From Brucellaceae bacterium (GTDB lineage: Bacteria > Pseudomonadota > Alphaproteobacteria > Rhizobiales > Rhizobiaceae), in NCBI GenBank assembly GCA_020637755.1, contig JACKJW010000003.1, positions 1-64,000 of the forward strand: DNA of 64,000 nucleotides. Reading direction: 5' to 3'. Both the position numbers and the translations under genes were made by a program. This document shows, one piece after another, positions 9,241-18,332 of this stretch (within the stretch, counting starts at the first letter, position 1; each line of letters starts with the position of its first letter). The notes under the pieces were generated by a model. The model made no database searches, was not told where the DNA came from, and saw nothing but the letters and a program-made list of their open reading frames with translations.

Positions 9241-9498
9241 GGCCAGTCGATACCTTTTCATGCGCACCCGATGCGGGTGGTGCAACTTCACCCCTGTTAT
9301 CGATTGGTTAGGGTTAATGACCGGTAAAGCGGCAGATTCTTTTCATGACGAAGATCGGATGCAGGGCAGGAGAGGGCCGCTGGAGGCCGTTTCTGTTAAC
9401 CCCGCGTCAAACTTGGCGAAGAAAGGCTTAAGCACCGTTTAACCGGACAGTTACCAAGCCTGTTTACCATGCCGGGCAGTTTGTATCGGAGTAGTTTC

Positions 9499-11568
9499 AT
9501 GTCCGGCGTATCTGGCACACCTCAGGATGTTGATATCGACATCGCGGCGCTGTTCGGCAGCATCTGGCGGCGCAAGCTCACCATCCTGCTCGTCGCACTG
9601 TTGATGGCGGGCGCAGCGCTCGGTATCGCCACGCTCATCAGCCCGCGCTACCAGGCGGAAACGAAAATCCTGATCGAGACGCGCGAATCCGTCTTCACCC
9701 GGCCCGACAAGGTGCAGGGAGAGGACAAGTCGCTCGATCCTGAAAGCGTGGCCAGCCAGATCGAGATCATCTCGTCCACGGCGTTGCTTCAGGACGTCGC
9801 CGAAAAACTGAACCTGGCCGGCCGCTCCGAATTTACCAAGGATACGTCGCTTTCCATTCCCTTCGTCACCTCGCCGTCGCTTGGCACGGTGGAGGAGCGC
9901 GTCATCCGCAACATGCGCGAAAAGCTGAAGGTCTATCGCGTTGAAGGCTCGCGCGTCATCGTCGTGCAGTTTTCCTCCAAGGACCGCGAACTGGCCGCCC
10001 GGGTGCCCGACGCGATTGCAGACGCCTACATTGCGCTTCAGGAAAACGCCAAGCTGGACAGCGACAAGAGCGCTGCCAACTGGCTCCAGCCCGAAATCGA
10101 GAAGCTGCGCAACAGCGTGAAGGCCGCCGAGACCCGCGTCGCCGATTTCCGCGCCGCCAACGACATTCCGGTCGGCCAGAACAATTCCGCGCTCGCCACC
10201 CAGCAGCTTTCGGAACTCTCCACCGAGCTGACGCGCGTGCGTGCCAGCCGCGCGGCTTCCGAAGCGCGCGCCCAGTCCATCGAGCGCGCCATCGCCGCCG
10301 GCGGTTCGGTCAATGCCATTCCGGAAGTCCAGACCTCCTCGCTCATCCAGCGCCTGATCGAGCGTCAGGTGCAACTGCGCGCCGAAGTCGCCGATCTTTC
10401 CACCACGCTGCTCGACAACCATCCGAAAATCCGCTCGCTGCGTTCGCAGCTGGACCAGCTGGAATCGCAGCTGCGTGTCGAAGCCAACAAGGTGCTGGCG
10501 GGCCTGCGTACCGAATCCGAGACCGCACGCCTGCGCGAGACCGAATTGCAGAAGGAAGTGAACCGGCTGAAGGCCGAATCCTCGCGCGTTGGCGAAGAGG
10601 AAGTCGAGCTGCGTGCCCTTGAACGCGAAGCGGCCTCCCAGCGCGACCTGCTGGAATCCTACCTCTCGCGCTTCCGCGAGGCTGTGTCGCGCAACAATCC
10701 GGACTATGTGCCGGTCAATGCGCGCGTCTTTGCCAAGGCGCAGATGCCGGGCGAGCCCTACTTTCCCAAGAAGCTGCCGATCACCGGTGCCGCCTTTGCG
10801 GCAGGCCTGCTGCTGATGACGGTCTTCACGCTTCTCGGCGAACTCTTCTCCGGCCGCGCCATGCGCGCTGCGCGCCCCGCTCCGGCCCCGGCCCAACAGG
10901 TTGCCATGCCGGTATCGGAAGCCGCGGCCCGCGCCGCCGCCGCCATGGCTGCCAAGGCTCCGGCCAGGCCGGCTCATCCGGGAACCGGTGCCGACGAACT
11001 CGCCGCCCGCCTCATCAATGCCGGGGCCTCGCGCGCCATCTTCGTGTCGCCGGAAGGTGACGAGGCCGCTGCCGCCTCGGTGATGGTAGCCCGCACCCTG
11101 TCGGATTCCGGCCTGCGTATCATCCTCGTCGACCTGACCGAGGCGAGCGCTGCGGCCCTGCCCATGCTGGAGACGCGCCAGAAGCCGGGCGTCACCAACC
11201 TGCTGGCCGGTGATGCCTCCTTCGCAGAGGTCATCCACGGTGATGCCTGGTCGCAATGCCATGTCATGCCCTCCGGCAATGGCGATGCTGCGCGCGCCGT
11301 CGCCGCCATCGAGCGCCTGCCGATCATTCTGGACGCGCTCGCCAACGTCTATGACCTGATCGTCATCGAATGCGGCCCGACGGATGCCAAGGGCATCCGT
11401 CGCGTGGAAAACCAGACGAGCGAGGTGGTTCTCTCGGTCATCAATCCGAAGGACGAAGCCGTCATCACGGCTGCCGAGGATCTGGTGGCCGCAGGCCATG
11501 GCGACCTGATGATTGCCGACGCCGGGCGCACCGGCAAGGGATCCGCAAGGGGCCGCTCGGCGGCCTGA
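9499..11568 (+). CDS. Exopolysaccharide chain-length protein, Wzz/BY-kinase-like with degenerate kinase domain
   Basis: An inner-membrane co-polymerase of 689 residues resembling ExoP/HfsA. An N-terminal Wzz domain begins DVDIDIAALFGSIWRRK with TM1 (LTILLVALLMAGAALGIATL); a long coiled-coil (about 180-400) follows, then TM2 after the NPDYVPVNARVFAKAQMPGE segment. The C-terminal 180 residues align in layout with BY-kinase domains, but the Walker A is replaced by VSPEGDEAAAAS and no Lys or GKS/T is present; the A' motif VDLTEASAA lacks its Asp pattern and there is no tyrosine cluster at the tail. So it is probably not an active kinase. ATG 9499 has GGAG 7 nt upstream. Confidence 0.88.
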   Translation: MSGVSGTPQDVDIDIAALFGSIWRRKLTILLVALLMAGAALGIATLISPRYQAETKILIETRESVFTRPDKVQGEDKSLDPESVASQIEIISSTALLQDVAEKLNLAGRSEFTKDTSLSIPFVTSPSLGTVEERVIRNMREKLKVYRVEGSRVIVVQFSSKDRELAARVPDAIADAYIALQENAKLDSDKSAANWLQPEIEKLRNSVKAAETRVADFRAANDIPVGQNNSALATQQLSELSTELTRVRASRAASEARAQSIERAIAAGGSVNAIPEVQTSSLIQRLIERQVQLRAEVADLSTTLLDNHPKIRSLRSQLDQLESQLRVEANKVLAGLRTESETARLRETELQKEVNRLKAESSRVGEEEVELRALEREAASQRDLLESYLSRFREAVSRNNPDYVPVNARVFAKAQMPGEPYFPKKLPITGAAFAAGLLLMTVFTLLGELFSGRAMRAARPAPAPAQQVAMPVSEAAARAAAAMAAKAPARPAHPGTGADELAARLINAGASRAIFVSPEGDEAAAASVMVARTLSDSGLRIILVDLTEASAAALPMLETRQKPGVTNLLAGDASFAEVIHGDAWSQCHVMPSGNGDAARAVAAIERLPIILDALANVYDLIVIECGPTDAKGIRRVENQTSEVVLSVINPKDEAVITAAEDLVAAGHGDLMIADAGRTGKGSARGRSAA

Positions 11569-11592
11569 CGACCACAGAAATACCACGCATGG

Positions 11593-11617
11593 AAAAGGGG
11601 CCTTCGCGGCCCCTTTT
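11593..11617. terminator. Bidirectional intrinsic terminator
   Basis: A 10-bp stem AAAAGGGGCC/GGCCCCTTTT with a 5-nt loop lies between the convergent Wzz-like gene and the GNAT gene. Runs of T follow on one strand and (as A) on the other, so it can stop both. Confidence 0.85.
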
Positions 11618-11647
11618 TATTGCCGGGTCGGCACCCGAAAACAGCTG

Positions 11648-12820
11648 TCAGCCGAACTTGCGGCGCAACTGCTTGACCGCGTTCCACAGCGCCGGGTTCG
11701 ATTTCAGGCGCCGCTTGGCAACAGCCTCTGTGCGCGCCAGGGCCGCGGCCATGCGGCCACGCAACGTCAATGCCAGCACCGTGTCGCGCTGCACCACCTC
11801 GATGTCGCACCAAAGCCGCTTGTAGGGCTCGTCGCCGACCGAGAAATCATGAACGGTCAGACCTTCGCCGCAGGCCCAGGCGATGTTTTCCAGAAACAGG
11901 TAATCACCGGGGCTGGTGTTTTCGGTCTCGTCGGGCACGAAGCCGGAAAATTCGCAGATCATCCGGCCTTCGCATAGGCTGGAACCGGTCACGGCGCGCA
12001 CCGCGCCGCCGACCTTCAGATAGTGGACGAAGAAGCGCTCCGGCCGGCCGGCGAACAGGTCCTTGAAAAAGGCGCGGATGTCCGTTTCAGCAAAGACGTC
12101 GCGAATGCCGAGCTCATCGAAGCGGATCGCCTTCATCGCGAAAAACGCATCCAGCAGCGCGCGGATTTCAACCGGGTCCTCTGCCAAACCGGTCTCGATA
12201 TCACCTTGTTCCTCGAACTTGCGGGCATGGTTGCGGTGCTTCTTGCGCTTGCGTTTGCCGGAATGGCGCTGCAGCGTTTCCTCAAACCCTCCGGAGAGAT
12301 CGCAGGCCAGCGCCACATTCGGGCTTGGCGTGGAGGAGGGGAGGATGAAGGGATTGGCAGCGCCGCCAATGACGGGTTCCAGACGCTCCAGTGCGATCAG
12401 GTCGATGTCCGGTCGGGCTGCGGCGACGCCCTCGGCCAAGGCGGCGGCCAGAGCCTGATTGTCCGCAAGGCTGCTGAAGCCGCCGGCCAGGGCCGGGAAA
12501 TTACCGTTGGCGTGGCGGCCCCCGCAGGGACGCGCAATCGTGGCGAGGCGGCTGCGAACCACTTCCAGCGGCCAGGCGAGCAAGGGCGTCCCGTCAAGGC
12601 TGATGGTGGCGATCAGCACGTCACCATTGACATGGCGTGCCCACAGCTCCGTCCAGTCGGCGGATTGGGCCGGGGCGGCAATGTGGTCTGCCGCCAGCGC
12701 GCGGTAGGCGGCAAGCGCCGCCGGGCCGGACGATGCCGCGACAGACAGGCCCAACTGCGGCACCATGCCGCCGCCTGCGGCAAGCCGCGTCCGTTCCAAT
12801 TGCCCCGCCGTGTCAACCAT
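11648..12820 (-). CDS. GNAT family acyltransferase (BioF2/CelD type)
   Basis: A 390-residue protein with a C-terminal GNAT_6/BioF2-like acetyltransferase domain, recognisable by HSGKRKRKKHRNHARKFEE, the DAFFAMKAIRFDELGI helix, and FSGFVPDETENTSPGDYLFL. Such proteins N- or O-acylate sugars during polysaccharide assembly; HfsK of the holdfast pathway is of this kind. The placement beside a deacetylase and Wzz/Wza genes supports this role. Cytoplasmic, no signal peptide. The gene is convergent with the Wzz-like gene and divergent from the deacetylase. The acyl donor and acceptor are unknown. Confidence 0.85.
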   Translation of the reverse strand: MVDTAGQLERTRLAAGGGMVPQLGLSVAASSGPAALAAYRALAADHIAAPAQSADWTELWARHVNGDVLIATISLDGTPLLAWPLEVVRSRLATIARPCGGRHANGNFPALAGGFSSLADNQALAAALAEGVAAARPDIDLIALERLEPVIGGAANPFILPSSTPSPNVALACDLSGGFEETLQRHSGKRKRKKHRNHARKFEEQGDIETGLAEDPVEIRALLDAFFAMKAIRFDELGIRDVFAETDIRAFFKDLFAGRPERFFVHYLKVGGAVRAVTGSSLCEGRMICEFSGFVPDETENTSPGDYLFLENIAWACGEGLTVHDFSVGDEPYKRLWCDIEVVQRDTVLALTLRGRMAAALARTEAVAKRRLKSNPALWNAVKQLRRKFG

Positions 12821-12901
12821 CCCTCAATCCTTGTCTGCTATCCAGTCGGTTCAGCCAGCTTGGGGTTTCGGCTTCAAGCAGTAGCGCGAAAAGGTGAAGG
12901 A

Positions 12902-13969
12902 ATGTTCGACAGGGGTGAGGTGATCCGCAAGGTGATCCTCAATGGTGTGCGTTGGACGGGACTGTCGCGGCTCTACCGCGCGATGAACCCGTGCGCCGGT
13001 GCCATCCTCATGCTCCATCGCGTCACCGCCGATGAAACCTCGCCGCTTGGCTACCACCGGCATCTCTCCATCACTCCGTGTTTTCTCGATGATCTGCTCA
13101 CCGGACTGGCGGCGGACGGCTACCGTTTCGTATCGATGGACGAGATGGCGCGCCGGCTTTCCGGTGGCGACCGTGCGGCCGGTGATGATTGCGTGATTGC
13201 CATTACCGCCGACGACGGTTACCGCGACAACATGACCGAGGCGCTGCCCGTGCTGGAGCGCCACGGCGCACCCATCACCATCTATGCCGCGCCCGCCCAG
13301 ATCGACCGGCGTGTCACGCTCTGGTGGAACGTTCTGGAAGAGGTGATCGCGCGCCGTGAGGGCTTTTACCTGCCGACCCCGGATGGAACTGCTCTGATCG
13401 ATTGTGCCAGCCTTGCTGCCAAGCGCCGCGCCTATGAACAGGTGGAGCGCTACCTGACGGAAGATGTTCCGGAAGAAAAGCAGGACGCGCTGGTGCGCGA
13501 ACTGGCCGCCACGGCTGGTTTTGATCCCGATGCGCCCGGCCGCAGCCTGCTGATGGATTGGGACGAGCTGCGAACCATCTCACGCCATGAGCTGGTGACC
13601 ATCGGCGCCCACACGATCCATCACTACAATCTCAAGCGCCTTGATGCGGACAAGGCCTATGAGGAAATGGCCACGGCTGCCGATGTGATTGAACTGGAGC
13701 TGGGCCGCCGGCCGCTCCACATGGCGTTTCCTTATGGCTACGAGGCGGCAGCCGGAGCCCGTGAAGTGGAACTGGCTGCCAAGGCGGGTTTCCTGACAGC
13801 CACGACGACGCGCCACGGTCTGCTGACGGGCGGCCATCAGGAACACATGCATGCGCTGCCGCGCATCTCCGTCAACGGCCGCTACCAGTCGGTCAATCAC
13901 CTGCGCACCATGCTGTCCGGTATCACCACGCCAATTGCCAATGGCGGCAAGCGCCTGGTCACGGTCTGA
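12902..13969 (+). CDS. Polysaccharide deacetylase family protein
   Basis: A 355-residue carbohydrate esterase family 4 (NodB-fold) protein. CAGAILMLHRV opens the domain; ITADDGYRDNM carries the metal-binding Asp motif (TADDGY in place of TFDDGY), and IGAHTIHHYNL is the H-x3-H motif binding zinc; MAFPYGYEAAAGAREVE follows. No signal peptide is seen, as in HfsH and similar enzymes that deacetylate N-acetylated sugars of adhesive polysaccharides. ATG 12902 has AAGG upstream; a much longer in-frame extension upstream lies over the GNAT gene and is a shadow. Confidence 0.9.
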   Translation: MFDRGEVIRKVILNGVRWTGLSRLYRAMNPCAGAILMLHRVTADETSPLGYHRHLSITPCFLDDLLTGLAADGYRFVSMDEMARRLSGGDRAAGDDCVIAITADDGYRDNMTEALPVLERHGAPITIYAAPAQIDRRVTLWWNVLEEVIARREGFYLPTPDGTALIDCASLAAKRRAYEQVERYLTEDVPEEKQDALVRELAATAGFDPDAPGRSLLMDWDELRTISRHELVTIGAHTIHHYNLKRLDADKAYEEMATAADVIELELGRRPLHMAFPYGYEAAAGAREVELAAKAGFLTATTTRHGLLTGGHQEHMHALPRISVNGRYQSVNHLRTMLSGITTPIANGGKRLVTV

Positions 13970-14002
13970 CCGTCTGATAGTGATGTGGGCAGGGCCGTCC
14001 GC

Positions 14003-14218
14003 TCACGCCTTGGGCTTCGGAGGCCGGTTCATCCAGCTGATGATGAACATCGCCGGCACCACCCACAGCACGCCGGTGAAGAGGAAATAGGCCAGATGCA
14101 CAAGGGCGCTGCTTTCGCCGAGGCGCGCCACCGCCACCGTCGTCGCGACAAGCGCATAGATCACCACCAGAGCGATCAACACGAAGGTTCCGATCAGTTT
14201 CTTCAGGCGCACGGGCAT
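14003..14218 (-). CDS. DUF2842 family small membrane protein
   Basis: A 71-residue protein with two hydrophobic helices (about 8-30 and 40-62) ending FIISWMNRPPKPKA, which matches the alphaproteobacterial DUF2842 family of unknown function. The ATG at 14218 has GAGGA about 6 nt upstream; a longer in-frame extension runs through a repeat element and is not coding. It sits back to back with ctaA, a usual neighbour, hinting at a role near cytochrome oxidase assembly (inference only). Confidence 0.85.
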   Translation of the reverse strand: MPVRLKKLIGTFVLIALVVIYALVATTVAVARLGESSALVHLAYFLFTGVLWVVPAMFIISWMNRPPKPKA

Positions 14219-14308
14219 GGGCTGGTCCTCTTCATGCCCGCTATCTAGCGCTGCTTTCGACGCCTGCAAAGCGCGTAGATGTGATTTATCGGCGGCCTGC
14301 GCCGATCC

Positions 14309-14531
14309 AGAGCATTTCCACCCGATATTGAATCGTGCAGGCTCCCGGTGCTCGAATGATGTCGGTTTGATATTTTGTTTCAAGGATTTATCCATTTGGC
14401 TCGGGTGTCTTTTCCGCACTGGCATCGTCAAAATCCTCGGACAATGCGCCGCATTGCCCTTGCGGTATTTTCCTCGCCACTGCGAAAAATCCATCCCATC
14501 AAACTGGTCCAATACCGGGTGGAAACGCTCT
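14309..14531. repeat. MITE-like element with 24-bp terminal inverted repeats
   Basis: The gap 14219-14608 holds no gene. Its ends 14309-14332 and 14508-14531 form inverted repeats of 24 bp with three mismatches (AGAGCRTTTCCACCCGRTAT followed by TGRA). The interior is AT-richer than its surroundings and has no conserved reading frame. No clear target duplication is visible. Layout is that of a non-autonomous element or a dispersed intergenic repeat, of a kind common in Rhizobiales. A related single end lies at 31477-31500. Confidence 0.6.
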
Positions 14532-14608
14532 AGCCCCTTGATCACGCGGCCAGCCTGCGTCAGTTATCGCGCTGTTCCGGCGCGTGCCGGCCCCATGCAG
14601 GTGCCTTG

Positions 14609-15721
14609 ATGACCGATCTGATCCTTGCGGCAGGTGAAACCGCCTCCGACACGCCCTATGCGGCCCGCGCACGTGAAATCCGCCACCGCGGCCAGGTGCG
14701 TGTCTGGCTCTATGTCGTGCTGCTCACGCTTTTTGCGCTCGTGCTTGTCGGTGGGGCGACGCGGCTGACCGATTCCGGCCTCTCAATCACCGAATGGAAG
14801 CCGGTCCATGGCGCCGTTCCACCGCTCTCGGTTGCCGAGTGGGAAGAGGAATTTGCGAAGTACCGGCAGATTCCCGAATACGAACAGATCAACAAGGGCA
14901 TGACGCTCGACGAGTTCAAGGGCATTTTCTGGTGGGAATGGGGCCACCGCTTCCTCGCCCGGTCCGTCGGCTTCGTCTTTGCCCTGCCACTCGCCTTCTT
15001 CTGGCTGACCGGACGGCTCGAACGCGCGCTGAAGCCCAAGCTGCTCGGCATTCTGGCGCTTGGTGGCCTGCAAGGGGCCATCGGCTGGTGGATGGTCTAT
15101 TCCGGCCTGTCCGAACGGGTCGATGTCTCGCAATACCGCCTCGCCATCCACCTCATCATGGCATGCCTCATCTTCACCGCCACCATGCTGGTGGCGCGCG
15201 GACTGGCGCCCCATTCCGCGTCCAAGGCAAGTGCCGGCACGCGCTCCGGCGCGGGCTGGATGCTGCTGCTGGTTCTGTTCCAGATCTATCTCGGCGCATT
15301 GGTCGCGGGTCTTGACGCGGGCGTGGCTTACAACACCTGGCCGCTGATGGATGGCGCCATAGTGCCGGGCGGCCTGTTCGTGCAGCAGCCCTGGTGGATC
15401 AACCTGTTCGAAAATCCCAAGACCGTGCAGTTCGTCCACCGCATAGGCGCCTATGTCGTCCTTCTGGCGGCCCTTTGGCACATGCTGGCTACGCTGCGGC
15501 GCGATGCCGGAACGCCCCATTCGGCCCGCGCCGTCCTCTTCTTCCTGCTGGTTTGTGTGCAGGCCACGCTTGGCATCATGACCCTGCTGACGCAGGTACA
15601 TCTGCACGTGGCGCTCGCCCATCAGGGCATGGCGCTGGTGGTACTCGGCTTCGCCGCCGCCCATTGGCGCGGCACCAAGGGGCCGTACCGGCTGCCGACC
15701 CGCGTGGAGGAACGTGGTTGA
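14609..15721 (+). CDS. ctaA: Heme A synthase (CtaA/COX15)
   Basis: This inner-membrane enzyme oxidises heme O to heme A for aa3-type cytochrome oxidase. The 370-residue length and eight predicted TM helices fit the type 2 CtaA/COX15 family. Clear motifs are GGATRLTDSGLSITEWKPVH, WWEWGHRFLAR with one heme-ligand His, AIHLIMACLIF, GLDAGVAYNTWPLMDGA and FVHRIGAYVV with a second-half His. ATG at 14609 is used. The stop codon overlaps the TTG start of the downstream secreted protease gene. Confidence 0.96.
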   Translation: MTDLILAAGETASDTPYAARAREIRHRGQVRVWLYVVLLTLFALVLVGGATRLTDSGLSITEWKPVHGAVPPLSVAEWEEEFAKYRQIPEYEQINKGMTLDEFKGIFWWEWGHRFLARSVGFVFALPLAFFWLTGRLERALKPKLLGILALGGLQGAIGWWMVYSGLSERVDVSQYRLAIHLIMACLIFTATMLVARGLAPHSASKASAGTRSGAGWMLLLVLFQIYLGALVAGLDAGVAYNTWPLMDGAIVPGGLFVQQPWWINLFENPKTVQFVHRIGAYVVLLAALWHMLATLRRDAGTPHSARAVLFFLLVCVQATLGIMTLLTQVHLHVALAHQGMALVVLGFAAAHWRGTKGPYRLPTRVEERG

Positions 15722-16272
15722 GAACCCCGTTCCGCATCCTGTTTTCCGCCTTGGTGCTGATGGCAAGCCTTCCGGTGCAGGCCGCGGACAAGCAGGTGAC
15801 CGAACGCTACTACCGCGTGCATGGCCGGACCGTCGCCGAACTGGACGCCGTGGTCCGGGCCAATGCACCGCGCGGCGGGCGGTCGCGCGGCATGGGCATC
15901 ATCGATCTGGACCGGCGGTACCGGCTGGAGACCCAGGCGGGAGGCTGCCGGGTGGCTTCGGCCGCCGTCACGGCGCGCGCTACGCTGATCTTGCCCAAAT
16001 GGCGCGAGGGCGGACAGCCGGAGGCCGCCGTGCAGCGCCATTGGCGCGGTCTGGAGCGCCATGTCCGTGCCCATGAATACGGGCATGTCACCATCGCTGC
16101 CCGCTATGCACGCCTGCTGGAGGCAAGGCTCATGAAGCTGCGTCATGACGGCAGCTGCTGGGCGCTGGGTGCCGAGGCAGGCAAGCTGATCGAACGCACT
16201 CTCGGCGAACACAGCGAAGCCCAGCGCGCCTATGACGCACGCACGCTGGCCGCGATGCGGAGGAAGCGGTGA
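15718..16272 (+). CDS. DUF922 putative secreted zinc protease
   Basis: A 184-residue protein with an N-terminal signal peptide (LFSALVLMASLPVQAAD) and a DUF922 domain. RAHEYGHVTIAARYA carries an HExxH-like zinc site (HEYGH), the reason the family is considered metalloprotease-like. RYYRVHGRTVAELDAVVRAN is the usual start of the domain. TTG at 15718 has GGAGG 7 nt upstream and overlaps the ctaA stop, so it is coupled to ctaA; no ATG gives the signal peptide. The substrate is unknown. It is convergent with argC, 10 bp away. Confidence 0.85.
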   Translation: MRTPFRILFSALVLMASLPVQAADKQVTERYYRVHGRTVAELDAVVRANAPRGGRSRGMGIIDLDRRYRLETQAGGCRVASAAVTARATLILPKWREGGQPEAAVQRHWRGLERHVRAHEYGHVTIAARYARLLEARLMKLRHDGSCWALGAEAGKLIERTLGEHSEAQRAYDARTLAAMRRKR

Positions 16273-16282
16273 GGGATTAGCC

Positions 16283-17212
16283 TCACACCCCGGTCATCAG
16301 GTTGAGGTTCTGCACCGCCGCACCGGACGCGCCCTTACCCAGATTGTCCAGCGAGGCAATCAGGTTCACCTGTCCCTTGCCCTCGGTGCCAAGCACATAG
16401 ATTTTCAGCCGGTCGGTTCCCGTCATTTCTTCCGCATCGATGCGCGGCATGGCCACGCCTTCAGCTGGCGCGACCACCTCGACAATGTGCTGACCGGCAT
16501 AATGGGCGGCTAGCGCTTCATGGATGGAGGCCATGGAGGGGTCGCCCGCCATCAGGTCCGTGAACAGCGGCACATTGACCAGCATGCCCTGAGCAAAACG
16601 CCCGACCGCAGGCGTGAAGACCGGGCGCCGCGTCAGCCCGCCATGGGCCATGATTTCGGGTACATGCTTGTGGGCAAGCGTCAGCGCATAGGCGAAATGG
16701 TTGGCGTGGATGGCATCAGCGCTTTCGGGCTGCTCCATCTGCGCGATCATCGCCTTGCCGCCGCCGGAATAGCCCGACACGGCATTGACGGTCACCGGAT
16801 AGTCGGCGGGAAGCAGCCCGGCGGCCACCAGCGGCGCGACAATGGCGATGGCACCGGTGGAATAGCAGCCCGGATTGGACACGAACTGTGCCGAGGCAAT
16901 CCGTTCCGCCTGGCCGGGCTTCATCTCCGCAAAGCCGAACACCCAGTCCGGGTTGGTGCGGTGGGCGGTGGAGGCATCGATGAAGCGCGTGCCGGAACCG
17001 GCAGCGAGCGCCACCGCCTGCTTGGCGGCATCGTCCGGCAGGCAGAGGATGGCGATGTCGGCATCCTTCAGCATCTGCTCGCGCAGCGCCTCGTTGCGCC
17101 GCTCCTCCATCGGGATCGACATCAGCGCGATATCGCTGCGGCCGGCAAGGCGCTCGCGGATCTGCAATCCGGTGGTGCCGTGTTCGCCGTCGATGAAGAT
17201 ATTCGCTGCCAT
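16283..17212 (-). CDS. argC: N-acetyl-gamma-glutamyl-phosphate reductase
   Basis: ArgC reduces N-acetylglutamyl phosphate to the semialdehyde in arginine synthesis. The 309-residue protein is the short type 2 form: it starts ANIFIDGEHGTTGLQIRERL with the NADP-binding loop, and the catalytic Cys is in SNPGCYSTGAIA; AVSGYSGGGKAMI and TPAVGRFAQGMLV follow. It lies 39 bp downstream of the agmatinase gene on the same strand, so they may form an arginine-related unit. Confidence 0.96.
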   Translation of the reverse strand: MAANIFIDGEHGTTGLQIRERLAGRSDIALMSIPMEERRNEALREQMLKDADIAILCLPDDAAKQAVALAAGSGTRFIDASTAHRTNPDWVFGFAEMKPGQAERIASAQFVSNPGCYSTGAIAIVAPLVAAGLLPADYPVTVNAVSGYSGGGKAMIAQMEQPESADAIHANHFAYALTLAHKHVPEIMAHGGLTRRPVFTPAVGRFAQGMLVNVPLFTDLMAGDPSMASIHEALAAHYAGQHIVEVVAPAEGVAMPRIDAEEMTGTDRLKIYVLGTEGKGQVNLIASLDNLGKGASGAAVQNLNLMTGV

Positions 17213-17251
17213 GGGTCCGGTGCCTTGATGGAGAATTGGTTGGGGCGCTGT

Positions 17252-18202
17252 TTACTGCCCCGCGCGGCGCTCCGCAAGAAGGCCGAGATAGTGCATGGCG
17301 ATGGTGGCCCCGGCGATGGCCGTGATGTCGGCATGGTCATAGGCAGGCGAAACCTCCACCACATCGGCCCCAACCATGTCGAGCGGGGTCAGATGGCGCA
17401 GCGCCGACAGCATTTTGGCCGAGGACGGACCACCGGCGACCGGCGTCCCCGTGCCGGGCGCAAAGGCCGGGTCAAGGCAGTCAATGTCGAAGGTGACATA
17501 GGCCTTGCTGTCGCCCACCCGGTCGAGGATGGCGGCGGCGATTGCCGGTCCGCTCATCTCCTCCAGCTCGTAACCGCGGATGATCCGGATGCCGCAGTCC
17601 TCCGGCGCTTCGGTGCGGATGCCGATCTGGATGGAGCGCAGCGGATCGACCACGCCATCGCGCACAGCGCGCGCGACGAAGGAACCGTGGTCGATGCGCT
17701 TGCCGTCGTCGAACCAGGTATCCTGATGCGCATCGAACTGGACGAGCGCCAGCGGCCCGTGGATGGCGGCATGGGCCTTCAGCAGCGGCCAGGTGACGAA
17801 ATGGTCGCCGCCGAGCGACAGCAGGAAGGCGCCGGACTTGAGGATTTTTGCCGCCTGCCGCTCGATGGCCGCCGGTGTCTTCCAGTGGTTTCCATAGTCG
17901 AGCAGGCAGTCGCCATGGTCGATGACCGCCATCGCCTCGAAAAGGTCGCGCGCGAAGGGATATTGCGGGTCATTGTCGAAGATGGCGGAAGCCCGCCGGA
18001 TCGCCTGCGGGCCAAAGCGGGCGCCCGGACGGTTGGAAACCGCCGCGTCGAAAGGGATGCCCCAGATCACCGCATCGGCCCCGGCGGCGGATTTGGAATA
18101 GGGCCGCCGCATGAAGGAGAGCGCGCCCGCATAGGTGGGATCACCGGCAGCACCCCGGCGGCTGCGGGCGGTGAAGGCGTGGTCGATGGTTTTGGACGGC
18201 AT
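17252..18202 (-). CDS. speB: Agmatinase
   Basis: Agmatinase hydrolyses agmatine to putrescine and urea. The 316-residue arginase-fold protein has all manganese-ligand motifs: SLGGDHFVTWP, QFDAHQDTW and FDIDCLDPAFAPGTGTP. The start at 18202 has AAGGGAG about 7 nt upstream; the longer in-frame ORF to 18349 lacks conservation. It precedes argC in the same direction. Other ureohydrolases share these motifs, so the exact substrate is inferred from family resemblance. Confidence 0.92.
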   Translation of the reverse strand: MPSKTIDHAFTARSRRGAAGDPTYAGALSFMRRPYSKSAAGADAVIWGIPFDAAVSNRPGARFGPQAIRRASAIFDNDPQYPFARDLFEAMAVIDHGDCLLDYGNHWKTPAAIERQAAKILKSGAFLLSLGGDHFVTWPLLKAHAAIHGPLALVQFDAHQDTWFDDGKRIDHGSFVARAVRDGVVDPLRSIQIGIRTEAPEDCGIRIIRGYELEEMSGPAIAAAILDRVGDSKAYVTFDIDCLDPAFAPGTGTPVAGGPSSAKMLSALRHLTPLDMVGADVVEVSPAYDHADITAIAGATIAMHYLGLLAERRAGQ

Positions 18203-18332
18203 GCGTGACTCCCTTCTGGCACGCCGCATCCTGCACTGGCGGCCGTGGGCGCGAAAGCCCCAACCTGCCTTCATCGCGTGTTCATCCGCAGCATTGCAGG
18301 CTGCGGGTCGGCTCCACGAGAAAGGACCAGTC

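Noticed and set aside
9451..11586. Minus-strand frame of 711 codons opposite the Wzz-like gene
   Set aside because: Gly/Arg/His-rich shadow with no motif; the plus-strand protein has clear Wzz features.
12023..12901. In-frame extension of the deacetylase upstream by 293 codons
   Set aside because: It runs antisense through the GNAT gene; the ATG at 12902 with AAGG gives the normal family length.
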